A stretch of 64,000 nucleotides of DNA from CAYWYR01 sp964462685 (GCA_964462685.1 CAYWYR010000003.1:124001-188000); one strand, 5' to 3'; positions 55,301 to 63,896 are shown, numbered from the stretch's first letter. The notes: generated from the sequence alone by a model not told the origin. Program-made: numbers and translations.

Positions 55301-55997
55301 GATTTGGGCAGTGCTTGATCGAGATATAAAAAGCCTCTATCGTTTGCCCTGATAAGGTACGCCCGCTCATATCCGTTATAGTGCCGGATATCATTACAGG
55401 TAACTCGGTATTATACTTCTGCTGTGCATCGGTTACAGCAATAATAGCAGCTTTTGCGTTAAGAGTATCAAATACCGTTTCTATAAGCAGTATATCAACA
55501 CCGCCCTCTACCAAAGCTTCAGCTTGTTCATTATAAGCTTTATATAGCTTATCAAATGTTATACTTCTTTTTCCAGGGTCATTTATATCTGGCGATAGCG
55601 ACGCTGATCTTGTAGTGGGACCCAGAGAGCCCGCTACATATACTTTCCTTTCTGGTAGATATTCATCCGCCGCATTTTTAGCCAGTTTTACCGATTCAAG
55701 ATTCAGTTCCCTGACCAGATCTTCCAAACCAAAGTCAGCCATCGATATGCTGTTAGCCGAGAAAGTATTGGTTTCGATGATATCCGCACCGGCTTCGATA
55801 TATTTTTTGTGTATATCGTAGATTAAATCCGGATTGGTAATAGATAATAGTTCGTTATTGTTCTTTTGATTGATACCGATATCGGAAAACCGTCGACCTC
55901 TATAGTCTTCTTCCTTTAGATTGTGGGGTTGGATCATTGTACCCATCCCGCCGTCCATTACCAGTATGTTTTTCTTTAAATCTTCTGCTATTTTCAA
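52356..55997 (-). CDS. metH: cobalamin-dependent methionine synthase
   Basis: MetH transfers the methyl group of 5-methyltetrahydrofolate to homocysteine via cobalamin. All four modules are present in 1213 residues. The homocysteine domain has VMDGGMGTMIQPHNL and the zinc cysteines in GINCALG and GGCCGTTPKHI. The pterin domain has NIGERTNVAGSAKFKRL and MIDSS. The B12 domain has KGDVHDIGKNIVGVVLSCNN, whose His is the lower cobalt ligand. The C-terminal reactivation domain has GIRPAHGYPSLPDHTEK. The start is TTG at 55997. No cobalamin riboswitch was recognised in the short upstream region. The organism must make or import B12. Confidence 0.96.
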   Translation of the reverse strand: MKIAEDLKKNILVMDGGMGTMIQPHNLKEEDYRGRRFSDIGINQKNNNELLSITNPDLIYDIHKKYIEAGADIIETNTFSANSISMADFGLEDLVRELNLESVKLAKNAADEYLPERKVYVAGSLGPTTRSASLSPDINDPGKRSITFDKLYKAYNEQAEALVEGGVDILLIETVFDTLNAKAAIIAVTDAQQKYNTELPVMISGTITDMSGRTLSGQTIEAFYISIKHCPNLISVGINCALGSKQMSAFLKALSDVCAFNVSLYPNAGLPNEFGGYDESPEYMAEAIGEYIDRGFINIIGGCCGTTPKHIKAIAAVAKGKAPRIPKEPIEDTHYSGLEPLILRSDLNFVNIGERTNVAGSAKFKRLIMNDEFEEATAVAAQQVENGAQIIDINMDDGLLDGVESMSRFLRIISTEPDIAKVPFMIDSSRFSIVHEGLKNVQGKCIVNSISLKEGEEEFLSQARIIKSFGSAMVVMAFDEKGQADTTERKTEICQRAYNLLVEKAGVDPRDIIFDPNILTVATGIEEHNRYALNFIEATSWIKENLPYCKVSGGVSNLSFSFRGNNLIREAMHTVFLYHAIKAGLDMGIVNAGQTGVYDDIDEELVKLIEDVIFDRSPEAGEALLQYASENSGDGKTVVKNEEWREKPIKERLSHSLMKGIDTYIIEDTEEARQQYDDPLEVIEGPLMDGMNIVGELFGSGKMFLPQVVKSARVMKKSVAYLIPYIEESKKASGKSSAVGKILLATVKGDVHDIGKNIVGVVLSCNNFEIIDLGVMVDSQTIIKQAKEQNVDIVGLSGLITPSLDEMVNVASEMKLAGLDLPLLIGGATTSKIHTAIKIDPEYDREVIHVLDASKSVPIAQALTTEKSRSNLADQIKSEYSKMRENYSKKAKPLLCYDEALENKYVWNKKSAGIVEPKKFGLTRYRGVSVDLLREYIDWSQFFVTWELKGRYPDILSHPKMGEEARKLFADANEWLNKIANEKLFTCNGVAGIFRAVSVEDDIVVLDDDGNAITVFNTLRQQVQKRNDSPNYSLADFIAPQHEEVYDYIGGFAVTGGIGADELAEKFKVEHDDYTSIMLKVLADRLAEAFAEYLHREVRTELWGYSEEEELTIYDMIREKYQGIRPAHGYPSLPDHTEKEKLFALLEAEKMDMSLTESYMMEPAASVSGLYFAHPEVKYFAIDSIDNDQLELYRNRKRWDETKAKKWLGNILR

Positions 55998-56025
55998 GAT
56001 GCTACTTTGTATATTGTCGATTATA

Positions 56026-56033
56026 CAAAAATA
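56026..56033 (-). promoter_or_regulatory. possible -7 box of metH
   Basis: On the minus strand these bases read TATTTTTG, a TAnnTTTG match 28 bases upstream of the metH start codon. No TTG is found at the usual -33 distance, so the assignment is weak. The position would give a leader of about 20 bases. Confidence 0.3.
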
Positions 56034-56044
56034 ACTATTAAATC

Positions 56045-56076
56045 TTGCTATAGCTTAAACTATTGCTTTAAGTTTG
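56045..56076 (+). promoter_or_regulatory. Bacteroidota-type promoter of the MltB-like gene
   Basis: TTG at 56045-56047 and TAAGTTTG at 56069-56076 are separated by 21 bases, matching the -33/-7 pattern. Transcription would start near 56082 and leave a leader of roughly 33 bases before ATG 56115. Confidence 0.55.
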
Positions 56077-56114
56077 TTGTCAGAAAGAAGAAAACAACTT
56101 ACTATGGGGGTAAA

Positions 56115-57146
56115 ATGAATTTTAACAAAAAAATCGCGGCTGTAATGATGACAGTAAGCGGTACTGTGCTAATGGGGGCTTATCTACTCAGCCCGCCACC
56201 ACTTACCGATGAAAAGTCTAAAAATATAGAAATCTATAAGTCTAACGATGCAACCGCTTCCAAAAAGGCCTCTGAGGTTAAAGCTACTGAAGAGCAATCG
56301 GTAGAAGAAATTGAATCTCAAGCTCTAACAGGAACTTTCCTTTCTGAAAACGAAGTCGTGTTCGCCCCTGTTATTACTGAATTATATAGTCGAGGGGTCG
56401 ATAGTAGTTTTATTAAGGAGGTAGTAAATCATCCTAAAACAAGTTTTAACGATAAATTCGTAAAAATCAATGTAACAGGGTATCTTAAGAAACCTGACTA
56501 TTCCTCTCATTACAACAAACGATCAATCAATAAGTCAAAAAAATTCTTGACTGAGAACTATGATCTCCTGCATGAAGCCGAGAAAGAATATGGTGTTCCT
56601 GCCGAAGCTATCACATCTATACTGTGGGTAGAGACCAGACATGGTGGTTATACAGGAAACAATCAGCTACCCTCCGTTTTCTTATCAACCGCTCTCGCCA
56701 ACGAGGATGAATATATAGACCTTAATCTTGAGGTATTAGAAAAAGAGCACAAGAAAAACTCAAACGAATATAAAAAGCTTAAAAAGAAAATACTATCAAG
56801 GGCTAAAAGAAAATCTGGTTGGGCATTGGATCAACTTGTAGCTATGAGCAAAATAAATAACCGCTTGCCAGTACCTGTTACTGAAATTGAAGGTTCTTGG
56901 GCCGGTGCATTTGGTTGGAGTCAGTTTCTACCATCTTCATACAAAGAATGGGCAGTAGATGGAGACGGAGATGGCAAAGTAGATCTTTTTAAAAAAGAGG
57001 ACGCAATATTTTCAGTAGCTAATTACTTAAAGAAACATGGCTGGGGCAATTCAGTCAAAGCCCAAAGGAAAGCTGTTTACGGTTACAACCACTCTAATGA
57101 TTACGTTGATGCGGTTCTGAAATTAGCTGACAAGATAAAAAGCTAA
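56115..57146 (+). CDS. lytic murein transglycosylase, MltB (SLT_2) family
   Basis: The enzyme cleaves peptidoglycan between N-acetylmuramic acid and N-acetylglucosamine, forming 1,6-anhydro ends. An N-terminal hydrophobic segment (AAVMMTVSGTVLMGAYLLS) serves as signal or anchor. The catalytic Glu sits in AITSILWVETRHGGYTGNNQ near residue 177. GSWAGAFGWSQFLPSSYKEW and DGDGDGKVDLFKKEDAIFSV, with an EF-hand-like Ca site, are hallmark MltB blocks. The frame extends upstream to 56007, but ATG 56115 has a GGGGG stretch four bases before it, lies downstream of the promoter and directly precedes the signal segment. The 343-residue length is normal. Confidence 0.9.
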   Translation: MNFNKKIAAVMMTVSGTVLMGAYLLSPPPLTDEKSKNIEIYKSNDATASKKASEVKATEEQSVEEIESQALTGTFLSENEVVFAPVITELYSRGVDSSFIKEVVNHPKTSFNDKFVKINVTGYLKKPDYSSHYNKRSINKSKKFLTENYDLLHEAEKEYGVPAEAITSILWVETRHGGYTGNNQLPSVFLSTALANEDEYIDLNLEVLEKEHKKNSNEYKKLKKKILSRAKRKSGWALDQLVAMSKINNRLPVPVTEIEGSWAGAFGWSQFLPSSYKEWAVDGDGDGKVDLFKKEDAIFSVANYLKKHGWGNSVKAQRKAVYGYNHSNDYVDAVLKLADKIKS

Positions 57147-57181
57147 AAAGTATACAGAAAAACTAAAAGGGCACTGATAGT

Positions 57182-57679
57182 TTAGTTTAAGGGAAGATGA
57201 GTCTTCCCTTTTTCATATCTACTATTTGATAATCTGATAATATTATCAATATCATAAGGAGTAATCAGCTTTGCTTTTGGGGTAAAGTAAACACCCTTTA
57301 GCTTTTTTCCTATTGCAGACCTGTTTATGAATTCTATCTTTAATGCTCTTCGGTAATTATGGCTTTCTCCTTGAATAGGATAAATATTCTCCCAGCGTTC
57401 ATGTATCACTTCACCTTTATAAATGTAGTAAATACCTTTAGTATCATAGAGAATCGGTGATATACCCTTATTCCTGAATATGAAATACACCAAAAGTAAA
57501 GTTGTAACAGCATAAAGGGAGTAAACTAAAGTTTGCTCCAGTTCAATAGATTCCTCAACAAAATATATCATTGCGGCAAGAAGGCCTATTACATGGATAG
57601 CGAGGATAAATGCTCCTAACCTTTCCATCCAAAGCCCCTCTTTCCATCCTGGGAAGCTATCTATATTTTTTTCAAGCAT
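57182..57679 (-). CDS. membrane protein with two helices and a PH-like cytoplasmic domain
   Basis: A 165-residue protein with two hydrophobic helices (about residues 20-43 and 50-69). They are followed by a segment that looks like a bacterial PH fold: LYDTKGIYYIYKGEVIHERWENIYPI, then a strand ending VYFTPKA and a helix IDNIIRLSN. Similar small proteins are common in Bacteroidota and uncharacterised. The last codons coincide with the hairpin that terminates the convergent MltB-like gene. The porin gene lies 20 bases upstream in the same direction. Confidence 0.65.
   Translation of the reverse strand: MLEKNIDSFPGWKEGLWMERLGAFILAIHVIGLLAAMIYFVEESIELEQTLVYSLYAVTTLLLVYFIFRNKGISPILYDTKGIYYIYKGEVIHERWENIYPIQGESHNYRRALKIEFINRSAIGKKLKGVYFTPKAKLITPYDIDNIIRLSNSRYEKGKTHLPLN
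57189..57213 (+). terminator. rho-independent terminator of the MltB-like gene, inside the 3' end of the convergent gene
   Basis: AAGGGAAGA (57189-57197) pairs perfectly with TCTTCCCTT (57202-57210) around TGAG, followed by further T residues to 57213. It sits 43 bases after the MltB-like stop and overlaps the last codons of the opposing membrane-protein gene. Confidence 0.75.
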
Positions 57680-57699
57680 TAAGTTTAATCGATCGCATC

Positions 57700-59088
57700 T
57701 TAGTCAAGTAAAATACTCGGCATCAAATCCATCATCAGATAACCCCAGAACTGCGGTTCTGTAGTATCATAATCTTTGATTATACCCATATTTTCTGAAG
57801 GCAGCATCATAGAGGAGCCTAGTGTAAAGACAGTACTCTTATTAGGTTTATAATTCAATGTAAGATCAAACTCCGTCCCAAGATAGTTTGACTCCGCTTT
57901 GTCACTGCCTCGCCCGTTTTCATAAAGATCAGCTTCAGAAAGGAAATAATGAAAGTCCCCCCTGACCGCAAACTCTTCTGTGATATTATACAATGCGTTA
58001 GCATATATATCTACCAAGCCCACGGAGTACCTCGTATTTTCTTCAACAAGCTGACTATTGGCATTACCCACGTAGAAATAATCCATAAACCCGTAGAACT
58101 TGTGATGGGTTCCAAAAAGAGGATCAAATGTAGATGATTGGCCTGAAAACTCATCTATATCAGTACCAGAAAGAATATCTACACCTAAATTACCTTTAAT
58201 ATCACTAACTTTTGCCGCCATACTGATATTCGCCATATAAGCGTTTGCCTCGGTGCCGGTTAGATTGGTTCCGTTCTGAAGATAAATTTCACCCTTAAGC
58301 GTTACGTATTCGTTTAGCTTAAAGCTTGGCATAAACCCAGCGGTATTCAAGTTGACTACCTCATCTGGCCGCTGCCAACCTAAATAAATATCAAGTACCC
58401 TTAGATTGAACCCCCATAATTCTATATCACTATAAAACGTAAACATATACTTATAATTTGGTAGTCCGCCACCGTCGGCCCCAAATCCTGTAGGGTTCTG
58501 ATAGAATCTATCGGAAAGCTTTATCGGCTCAGGTGTGATATTATCTTGATTATAAGCGAAAGCCAATGAAAGATTATCACCCAAAGAACTTATATCAAGT
58601 CTTATAGCATCGTGCGATCTCCCTTGGGCTGCCCAGTCCAGATTACCCATGATCCTTGAATTATAAAAGTCGATCTCCTGCCTTCCTGCTTTTAGAATAA
58701 TAAGATCGCTCGGTTTTTCCTTATCCTGATAGAATTTATAATACCCATAAGCCTCATGTATCGATAGGAATGGATCTGTTTTGTTTATCTGGCCGGTTGA
58801 TCCGTATATCCGAACATCTTGTACAACAAGTTTAGCACCCATATCGGAGCTATTGTTCTTATCTAAATCATTAAAAAATAATCCAATACGGCTTCTCTGT
58901 TCGATAAATGCCGCGGGATCCAAAGCCGGATCTAAAGGCGTCTTAAAACCATCACGGAACTCCCCACGAGGTTTTATCTGCCCGTATATATTTAGATTAT
59001 TATCAGTTGAGGTGATGGCTTGAGATTGAAGACTTTCCGAAGAAAGAAAGCTCAATATAGACAAAAAAAGAAATTTTAATGATCGCAT
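57700..59088 (-). CDS. alginate-export-family outer-membrane porin
   Basis: A signal peptide (residues 1-23, ending LQSQ) precedes NLNIYGQIKPRGEFRDGFKT and EQRSRIGLFFND. Then come VVQDVRIYGSTGQINKTDPF, IHEAYGYYKF, ILKAGRQEIDFYNSRIMGNL and DWAAQGRSHDAIRL. This succession matches the alginate-export (Alginate_exp) barrel family. The remaining strands lead to a C-terminal YLMMDLMPSILLD. Most members are 18-stranded porins for sugars or other anions; substrate specificity cannot be inferred. The gene is the third after the TonB receptor and might share its transcript, although 75 bases separate it from the HmuY-like gene. Confidence 0.8.
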   Translation of the reverse strand: MRSLKFLFLSILSFLSSESLQSQAITSTDNNLNIYGQIKPRGEFRDGFKTPLDPALDPAAFIEQRSRIGLFFNDLDKNNSSDMGAKLVVQDVRIYGSTGQINKTDPFLSIHEAYGYYKFYQDKEKPSDLIILKAGRQEIDFYNSRIMGNLDWAAQGRSHDAIRLDISSLGDNLSLAFAYNQDNITPEPIKLSDRFYQNPTGFGADGGGLPNYKYMFTFYSDIELWGFNLRVLDIYLGWQRPDEVVNLNTAGFMPSFKLNEYVTLKGEIYLQNGTNLTGTEANAYMANISMAAKVSDIKGNLGVDILSGTDIDEFSGQSSTFDPLFGTHHKFYGFMDYFYVGNANSQLVEENTRYSVGLVDIYANALYNITEEFAVRGDFHYFLSEADLYENGRGSDKAESNYLGTEFDLTLNYKPNKSTVFTLGSSMMLPSENMGIIKDYDTTEPQFWGYLMMDLMPSILLD

Positions 59089-59163
59089 GCGTTGTATGAT
59101 AAAGTAAAACTTACATCAACATACTCAATTATCATACCGCAATACAAAAGCGATCATATTTAG

Positions 59164-60192
59164 TTAAAGTTTAATATATTCAAACTTAGGTGCCCCACGG
59201 CTACCTTGATCATCTATAAATGAGACAAATCTTAGTTTATAATAAATACCTTCTTCTGATTTGATAGCGTAAAACAGATCAGGTTCATAAAAATAAGTGT
59301 CAGCGTCGATATCGAAATTCTTCCAGTTATAACCGATAGCATTTGTGGAGTCTGTGTACTCTACGCTTTGGGCTTCTACAAAAGTAAAATCTTCAAAAGA
59401 ACCCTTTATAGCTTTAGCCTGTATCCTTAAGGGATTTATTAATACTCCTACAACCGAATAATCAAAAAGTTCACCCGTATCGTCAGGCACCTTCTCATTA
59501 TAACGTGTAAAGAGTAAATCCCAGTCCTCAGTACGTGGCTCTAAATCTTTTGCACCTTCACCCACCTTATAAAAAACATTATTTACAAAAGGCTTCCTTT
59601 TGATTTCTGCACTCCAAACAGAATCTCCCTCCAAATTTGAGAACCTGCAGTAGTAGGCAGTTGTATTGGCTGAATCTATCTTTAGCCTGGCAAAACCTTC
59701 AAACTTTCCTCTCCTGTTTACACCTAAGCCCACTACATAAAGATTATTCAAGGATCTTTGGCCCCTACTGCCTATATCATACCATTGCCCAATTATCAGA
59801 TCTTCTATGTTTCCGGTATATCTTTCAAAGCGGTATGGTAGAGAGTCACCATTCATATACATTGGTTTATCGTGTCCCGTATCTATTCTATAGTCTATCG
59901 GCACATCCCCGAGATTCGCGCCACTATATAAACCGATCGGATTGGTTCTTATAGAATAGTCTCCTGGATAGCAACTAAAAGCAAAGTCATAAGCATCACT
60001 GCCCAATACCCTAACAACGGAATCCGTGAATAAGGAAAAGTATACCTGATCCTCATAAGTGCTGCCTAGGCTTACCTGTGTTATAGTTGTTCCATCAGGT
60101 ATGTATGGTGCTACGGGATCATCCTCACCAAAACAACCCGTTATCATTAATGTAAGAAACCCAGCTATTAAATATTTCATATTTGATTTCAT
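59164..60192 (-). CDS. HmuY-family lipoprotein (haem-binding-like)
   Basis: The N-terminus ends MITGCFGEDD, with a lipobox Cys near residue 20 and an acidic +2/+3 region, typical of surface lipoproteins of Bacteroidota. The mature protein has HmuY features: DAYDFAFSCYPGDY early, EDWDLLFTRYN in the middle, and the near-C-terminal YKLRFVSFIDDQGSRGAPKFEYIKL block. HmuY of Porphyromonas captures haem for the HmuR receptor. Whether this copy keeps haem ligands cannot be judged. It is separated from the TonB receptor by one base and is translated with it. Confidence 0.78.
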   Translation of the reverse strand: MKSNMKYLIAGFLTLMITGCFGEDDPVAPYIPDGTTITQVSLGSTYEDQVYFSLFTDSVVRVLGSDAYDFAFSCYPGDYSIRTNPIGLYSGANLGDVPIDYRIDTGHDKPMYMNGDSLPYRFERYTGNIEDLIIGQWYDIGSRGQRSLNNLYVVGLGVNRRGKFEGFARLKIDSANTTAYYCRFSNLEGDSVWSAEIKRKPFVNNVFYKVGEGAKDLEPRTEDWDLLFTRYNEKVPDDTGELFDYSVVGVLINPLRIQAKAIKGSFEDFTFVEAQSVEYTDSTNAIGYNWKNFDIDADTYFYEPDLFYAIKSEEGIYYKLRFVSFIDDQGSRGAPKFEYIKL

Positions 60193-60193
60193 G

Positions 60194-62458
60194 TCAATTA
60201 AAGCTGAAACCTAGATAGAATGTACGTCCCCAAGCAATGGGCATCGAAGAACCCGCTGAATGAACACCGCCGCTTGCTAATCCGGTTTGGAGATTGGTAA
60301 CATTGAAAATATTTCTGACACCGCCTGTCAGTGAGAACCGGCCTGTCAGATCGTATCTGATAGAAGCGTCTGATGATATAAAACTCGGCATGTTCCCTTC
60401 CAAAATCTGATCAGCACCATCTAGGAAAATAACTCTTGCCCCGTTAAATTTCGTATTGGAGGCAAGCGATAAATCCCATGCGGTTATATCATAAGAAGCG
60501 TTGATTCCCAGTTCATTCGTAAAAAACATATCATTACCCGAAAGCCGCTGAGATTGCCCCATATAAAGGTATGAAGCTGAAAGAGAGAAATTATCACCTA
60601 TTAGACCTACTTCTAAGCCAGCACCCATAGTCTGGAAGTCTGCTAAGTTAAAGTATGAGAACAATGTGGGATCATTTATATCCTGCGCTAGTGTGATCTG
60701 ATCGCTTATATCATTATAAAAAGCATTAGGCGATACTTTCAGAACAATAACATCCTCTCCTTCACCCATTAGCATTTGCCAGTCCATACTCATTGAAGCG
60801 TTAAAAGATGTCTCAGCCTGTAGATTCTCATTACCTTGGATATTGTGGTTGACATCAACAAAAAGCAAGTATAGCTCCTTAATACTCGGCGATCTGAAAC
60901 CCTGTGCCACAGAAGCCCTGATAGTAATATCATCCATACCGTAACGCATATTAAGCGATGGAACCAGAGGAGCTTCATATCTGGAATTATAAATATATCT
61001 CAAAGCAGGTTGAATTTTCAGATCACCCAACTCCTGCTCCACAGATACAAAAGCAGCGTAATTCTCAATATCCCGGCCGTTAGGACCTTCAATCCGTTCC
61101 CCTATTACCCTGTCGTAATTCAGTTCTGTACCAAACTGTACTGCAGTAGATTCATTGAACTTAGGAAGAGTATAAAATGCCCTGAACATCATATTGTCAA
61201 ATACTGTTGTATCGTGCCTTGTCATATCGCCAGATAGATTCCTATCAAGCGTCACTAGATTCATCACATAGTTATTCCTTACCCTGTTGAAATATGAGTA
61301 AGAAACAACAGCATTCATCTCAGAACCGAAAAAGTCCGACGATACATATTGAAGAGAGTTCGTAAACCTGTCTGTGTAAAAGTAATTATCAAAAGCTGTC
61401 TCGCCATGCGGCTGTATCAAAGAGCCTTTATTTATCAATGTCTCGTTGAATAGGTTTGATATAAATGATATCTTATTCTCTTCATTAAGACTGTAGGTAG
61501 TATTGAAATCCAGAAAATACTGTTCCTTAGGATTCCAGACTTGGTTACGGCTGCCGCCTTCCTCATTCATTCCACCGAAAAAGTTCCTACCGCCGTTCAG
61601 ATTAAAATCAAAATCACCGAGCCCGTAAGATAGTCCACCGTCGAAATTATAAATACCTTCATGTGGCTGAAATGCGTCACCGCCAATCATCTCATGCACA
61701 GAGTTAAACCTTACTGAAAAATCATCGGAGGCCTGTTTTTTGGATATCAGATTGATAACGCCGCCCAATGCGTTTGAGCCATAAATACTCGACATCGGCC
61801 CTTCAATAATCTCAATCCTCTCAACATTCGCAAGATTGATCTGTGATATATCTACTTCACCGTCAACTCTACCTACAAGCGGAACGCCGTCCATAAGTAT
61901 TTTTATATTCTGCCCAGATATTCCATTGATACTGATACCGGTACCAGCTACACCATCCTGTTGTATCTGTATTCCAGCCTCTGACATCAATACCTCTCGC
62001 AGGCTAAAGGCGTTCTGCTGCCGAATCCTGTCTTGAGAGATGATCTTGATGTCCTGTATGGCCTCACTTGCCAGCATACTGCCGGACTGTGCCGTAGTCA
62101 CTATCTCCTGAGCTATAAAATCTAGCTCAGTAAGGGTAACAGTCTTTGTAGTCTCTGCAGCCTCTATAGTATCAGTTTCAGTAATATATCCTAAATAAGA
62201 AACTGTAAGAGCGACCCTACCATAAAAAGGAACAGCACTTCCCCCATCCTTATCGGATAGCAAAAGTGCTGTATCGCTGTCATACTCATCACACCCTTCC
62301 AAGCAGTTGAACACTATATTAGCCCCCGGAAGGCTGCCGCCGTTCGTTCCGTCTTCCACTATAACATTTCTACCTGTATGAATATCCTGATATGATATCA
62401 ACGGCAGAACCGAGAATGTAAATAGAATCAAAGCAGATATTAATGCTGATACTCGCAT
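60194..62458 (-). CDS. TonB-dependent outer-membrane receptor, HmuR-like
   Basis: A signal peptide (about 1-22, ending ISYQD) is followed by a carboxypeptidase-regulatory-like segment (SLPGANIVFN, VALTVSYLGYITETDTI), common in Bacteroidota receptors. The plug domain starts IISQDRIRQQNAFSLREVLM and includes MDGVPLVGRVDGEVDIS and IEIIEGPMSSIYGSNALGGV. The 22-strand barrel ends in AWGRTFYLGFSFN, with a terminal Phe two residues from the end. Neighbouring HmuY-like genes point to haem or another iron complex as substrate. The 754-residue length is normal for the family. The receptor gene is flanked by the two HmuY-like genes. Confidence 0.87.
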   Translation of the reverse strand: MRVSALISALILFTFSVLPLISYQDIHTGRNVIVEDGTNGGSLPGANIVFNCLEGCDEYDSDTALLLSDKDGGSAVPFYGRVALTVSYLGYITETDTIEAAETTKTVTLTELDFIAQEIVTTAQSGSMLASEAIQDIKIISQDRIRQQNAFSLREVLMSEAGIQIQQDGVAGTGISINGISGQNIKILMDGVPLVGRVDGEVDISQINLANVERIEIIEGPMSSIYGSNALGGVINLISKKQASDDFSVRFNSVHEMIGGDAFQPHEGIYNFDGGLSYGLGDFDFNLNGGRNFFGGMNEEGGSRNQVWNPKEQYFLDFNTTYSLNEENKISFISNLFNETLINKGSLIQPHGETAFDNYFYTDRFTNSLQYVSSDFFGSEMNAVVSYSYFNRVRNNYVMNLVTLDRNLSGDMTRHDTTVFDNMMFRAFYTLPKFNESTAVQFGTELNYDRVIGERIEGPNGRDIENYAAFVSVEQELGDLKIQPALRYIYNSRYEAPLVPSLNMRYGMDDITIRASVAQGFRSPSIKELYLLFVDVNHNIQGNENLQAETSFNASMSMDWQMLMGEGEDVIVLKVSPNAFYNDISDQITLAQDINDPTLFSYFNLADFQTMGAGLEVGLIGDNFSLSASYLYMGQSQRLSGNDMFFTNELGINASYDITAWDLSLASNTKFNGARVIFLDGADQILEGNMPSFISSDASIRYDLTGRFSLTGGVRNIFNVTNLQTGLASGGVHSAGSSMPIAWGRTFYLGFSFN

Positions 62459-62492
62459 AGTTTTGATTTGCTTGGCTTGGAGAGGTTTATTA

Positions 62493-63728
62493 TTACTTTA
62501 CTACAAATCTTGAACTGTTCAGCTCTGCACCGTCAATCACCATAAAGTAATTACCCGGTACCAAATTGTTTGTGTTTACATTGTTTTGCTCTTGTACCGA
62601 GACAATGTTACCAGTAGCGTCATATATCGTTACCTTAGCACCAAAGTTACCTTCTGGAAGAGTTATACTTTCCCCAGCAGATACAACATTTGGATAAACG
62701 TTTACCGAAGGAATGTTACTGAAAACAGAACCGTTTACATCTGTACTGAATACAAATACATTTGACCCATAGGAAACAGGCACAAGCCTATACGGGTCGC
62801 CTATAGGATTCTCAGTCTCATCAACTCGCTGAACAAAATAAACTACATCTTCATCGATTTCATAAACTACAGGGAAATAATTAACTACTGTTTTCCAGTC
62901 ATGTCCTATTTCTGTAATCGAAGAAGACCAAACTTCAGATGGAAACTCAGGTGCTTTTTCAGTTAATGGATTATCAGAAGTTACCTGTGCTACCCTGATA
63001 TGAGGGGCTGTACGAATGCCGCTCACACCTCTTGTCATATTCATCTCTTCAAAATAAAGCTGATATTTTTCAAATATGATATCCCAACTATCTGTACTTG
63101 GCATTTGTGTAATTTCCTGCGTTTCGAGATTAACCATTTTCATAACAGTATTAGCTGATGCATCGTTTGCTACTGAAAGTTCCTGTTCATTTGAGCCATC
63201 AAGATCTGCCCAAAGCACTACGAACTCCCCATTGTAAAGGCCATCAATAGCAACCTGATATGTCTCGCGATTATGATCGGTAATAATAAATACTTTGTTT
63301 CCCACTACATTGTGAGTTTGCATATTATACTCGCCCCATCCGTAATCGGCTATATTATCTATAAAACCACGCTTGCCTAAGTTAAGTGATCCTGTATCCC
63401 AAGAATCTTTGCTGTTAACACCTCTTTCCCAACCAGAAATACCTGTTGTATCTATCTCACTACCAAAAGTATCGAAATTGGATCCAGGGACTACATACAC
63501 ATTATACTTCATATTTGTATAAATAGCTGCGTATCTTGGATCAAAAGAGGAAAACCCAAGATCCCATTCCGTATTCTCCATAGATATACTTTCCTTAGTC
63601 TCTAAGTTATAATATACCGATAGATGATCATTTGCTCCATCACCGTTAATATCGATATTCAAGTCACTGGCTGATGCATTTATTACAAGCCCGAAGCAAG
63701 CTAATGTCAACAAGTAGAATTTTGTCAT
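62493..63728 (-). CDS. HmuY-like protein with T9SS C-terminal sorting domain
   Basis: A signal peptide (residues 1-20, ending INASA) precedes two HmuY-like halves: TEWDLGFSSFDPRYAAIYTN near residue 55 and DSWDIIFEKYQLYF near residue 215. GYDP-like glycan loops and a YFVQRVDETENPIGDPYRLV block follow. Residues about 335-411 form a type A T9SS sorting domain: VNVYPNVVSAGESITLPEG, AKVTIYDATGNIVSVQE, LVPGNYFMVIDG and the terminal SRFVVK. It is therefore predicted to be secreted by T9SS and held at the surface. It is the first gene of the set and has a 168-base upstream region with no recognisable promoter. Substrate binding is inferred only from the fold and the neighbouring receptor. Confidence 0.75.
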   Translation of the reverse strand: MTKFYLLTLACFGLVINASASDLNIDINGDGANDHLSVYYNLETKESISMENTEWDLGFSSFDPRYAAIYTNMKYNVYVVPGSNFDTFGSEIDTTGISGWERGVNSKDSWDTGSLNLGKRGFIDNIADYGWGEYNMQTHNVVGNKVFIITDHNRETYQVAIDGLYNGEFVVLWADLDGSNEQELSVANDASANTVMKMVNLETQEITQMPSTDSWDIIFEKYQLYFEEMNMTRGVSGIRTAPHIRVAQVTSDNPLTEKAPEFPSEVWSSSITEIGHDWKTVVNYFPVVYEIDEDVVYFVQRVDETENPIGDPYRLVPVSYGSNVFVFSTDVNGSVFSNIPSVNVYPNVVSAGESITLPEGNFGAKVTIYDATGNIVSVQEQNNVNTNNLVPGNYFMVIDGAELNSSRFVVK

Positions 63729-63843
63729 TTGTCTTTCCAGAAATAATTAATGATTGACGAATTTTCTATGTACTAAATTACGTTTATACTTGAATTAGGA
63801 TTGATTTAGTCCGCTTTTTGTACAACAGTGGTGTTACTTACAC

Positions 63844-63869
63844 GAAACGCCCTATACATAGGGCGTTTC
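63844..63869. repeat. perfect inverted repeat, probable terminator hairpin
   Basis: GAAACGCCCTA (63844-63854) pairs with TAGGGCGTTTC (63859-63869) around TACA. It lies 28 bases past the stop of the minus-strand gene at the right edge and about 115 bases upstream of the HmuY-like gene. No T run follows on either strand, so termination is likely but not certain. Confidence 0.55.
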
Positions 63870-63896
63870 AACATAAACATCATGTCAGATCAGTAT

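Noticed and set aside
55998..56114. Cobalamin riboswitch upstream of metH
   Set aside because: The leader before the metH start is too short and no B12-box-like sequence is visible.
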